Assembly (NCBI RefSeq): GCF_000004075.3
Contig: NC_026661.2
Span: 2,294,001 to 2,358,000, forward strand
DNA: 64,000 nt
Origin: Cucumis sativus
Lineage: Eukaryota > Streptophyta > Magnoliopsida > Cucurbitales > Cucurbitaceae
Reading direction: 5' to 3'
Below the pieces are notes generated by a model. It was not told the origin of the DNA. It did no database searches and saw only the letters and a list, made by a program, of their open reading frames with translations. Position 1 is the first letter of the stretch. Each line of letters opens with the position of its first letter. A program made the translations under genes and the position numbers. Below are positions 62,771 through 64,000 of this stretch, piece after piece.

Positions 62771-64000
62771 AAAGGGAGATGATGGGATTGGTTGGGAATG
62801 AGCTGGACTTAATGGTGACAACTAAGAGCTTGACGCAAAGAGAGAAAAGATAGAATAGAATTATATATAGAGAGAATAATAATGTCCAAAAGTCTACGGT
62901 GTTATGTTATGTATATTATGCACTCTCTCAATACATTATATTTACCCAAATTTTGTTTCTTTAGTAGGTGCTCTGCTCTCTCTTCAAAACTTGTAAATGA
63001 TAAACAATTGGAAAAGTCTTAGTTGTTTTCCTTTTTCTTTCAAGTGTAAATTGGAAAAAGGGGATTTGAACTCAGGATTTGCTTTCCTTAGTTGGTATAA
63101 AATGTTAACTTCTTAACTGTTAATGTAGTATAGTTAATGATATCCTTCCATTGTTAATGTGTTTTTGTCACATTTATTTGATAGAGATGATGTATATACT
63201 ATTGAGTTAGTTAAGTTTAGAGCTTTGACAAGATTTTAGATGTTAATAATACACATCCTTAGGAGGAGGGGTGACCTAATGAATTATTTGGAGATTGGTT
63301 AAGGTTAACTTGAAGGTTTGTGGAATAATTTGTTACTTTTTTTTAATAATGTACTATAAAAATTAAATATTAATAAGAAATAACATTGTAAATGGTAAAA
63401 CTGTTAAAATTAATTTACAAAATATAAAAAAAATTCAAAGTTTAAATACGAATATGATATTTTGATATTTTGGTTTATTATATTTTATTTAATTTGAAAA
63501 TGTATCTCTTATATTATATAAAAGGTAAATGGAAAATTAGGCAAGAATATACCAAAAATAAGAAAAACACATATCCATTGGATTCACAAATTATTGAAAC
63601 ATCTGCAAATATTACATTTTTTTTGAAGAAATGATTAGACAAAAAAATAGTAGAAGAAATGATTAGACAAAAAAATAGTAGAAGAAAAGTTTTACTCAAA
63701 TGTATGAGTTTTCAATTTTATTGATTTATTAGTAAATTTTAAAAATTGTTTGCACTTGGGCTTCTTTATGATACAGCGGCCTTTTTTTATTGTCTTATGA
63801 GCCCATAAGTATTTAAACAACATGGGCTTGAATCTTGGGCTTCAACTTGGGTCTCCACAACTTAATTAACAATCACAAAATTTCAAAGTTTGCTCAAACT
63901 TTTATTTTTGGTTAAATTACAAATCGTGCAGTTATGTGATTGCTTTCTAATTAAATGATATTAAGTACGTAAGTTTAGAGTTTACTTTGTGATTTTTGTT
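62771..64000. other. AT-rich DNA to the right edge
   Basis: No gene seen. TGGGC-type motifs occur near 63757, 63823 and 63836, which could belong to a gene beyond the window (inference only). Confidence 0.4.
63625..63687. repeat. 28-bp tandem repeat, about 2.2 copies
   Basis: The unit GAAGAAATGATTAGACAAAA then AAATAGTA occurs at 63625-63652 and 63653-63680 without visible change, followed by a partial third copy. Confidence 0.9.

Overview
The window looks like nuclear DNA of a flowering plant, most probably a eudicot. Genes contain many short introns with AT-rich interiors. Intergenic DNA is very AT-rich, with long A/T runs, TA microsatellites and small inverted-repeat elements. The proteins match plant-specific families (HAESA-type receptor kinase, INDETERMINATE-domain zinc finger, E6, fasciclin-like arabinogalactan protein). 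A cucurbit such as Cucumis would fit, but that is an impression and not something I can prove here.

Layout. At the left edge lies the 5' end of a polygalacturonase gene (minus strand, cut by the window edge). Next come a small OB-fold nucleic-acid-binding protein (+, 2 exons) and a decayed LINE tail (minus). Two large housekeeping genes follow in tandem on the minus strand: DCAF13/SOF1 (17 exons, 451 aa) and proteasome subunit RPN1 (25 exons, 896 aa). An E6-like cell-wall/secreted protein (minus) and a type-II DnaJ/HSP40 (+, 3 exons, 339 aa) come next. The long gene-poor stretch 29.5-37.7 kb holds a decayed, unidentified coding tract and an inverted-repeat element. It is followed by an HSL1-type LRR receptor kinase (+, 979 aa), an INDETERMINATE-domain transcription factor close to NUTCRACKER (minus, 425 aa), a plant protein of unknown function (+, 4 exons, 390 aa) and a fasciclin-like arabinogalactan protein (minus, 245 aa). 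For the ten complete genes, the exon boundaries given were read by eye and summed to an open frame each time.

The genes do not form a pathway, as expected in a plant genome. Some share promoter logic: the OB-fold gene, DCAF13, RPN1 and DnaJ carry telo-boxes and/or TGGGCY (site II) motifs just upstream, the pattern of growth-linked housekeeping genes. I found no CRISPR array, operon, rRNA or convincing tRNA. The features most worth a second look are a dispersed inverted-repeat family with a TATCANTGATA core, the decayed coding tract at 30-31.4 kb, a GC-AG intron in the IDD gene, an intron inside the fasciclin domain of the FLA gene, the uncharacterised 390-aa protein, and an isolated 118-codon frame at 41.85-42.2 kb.
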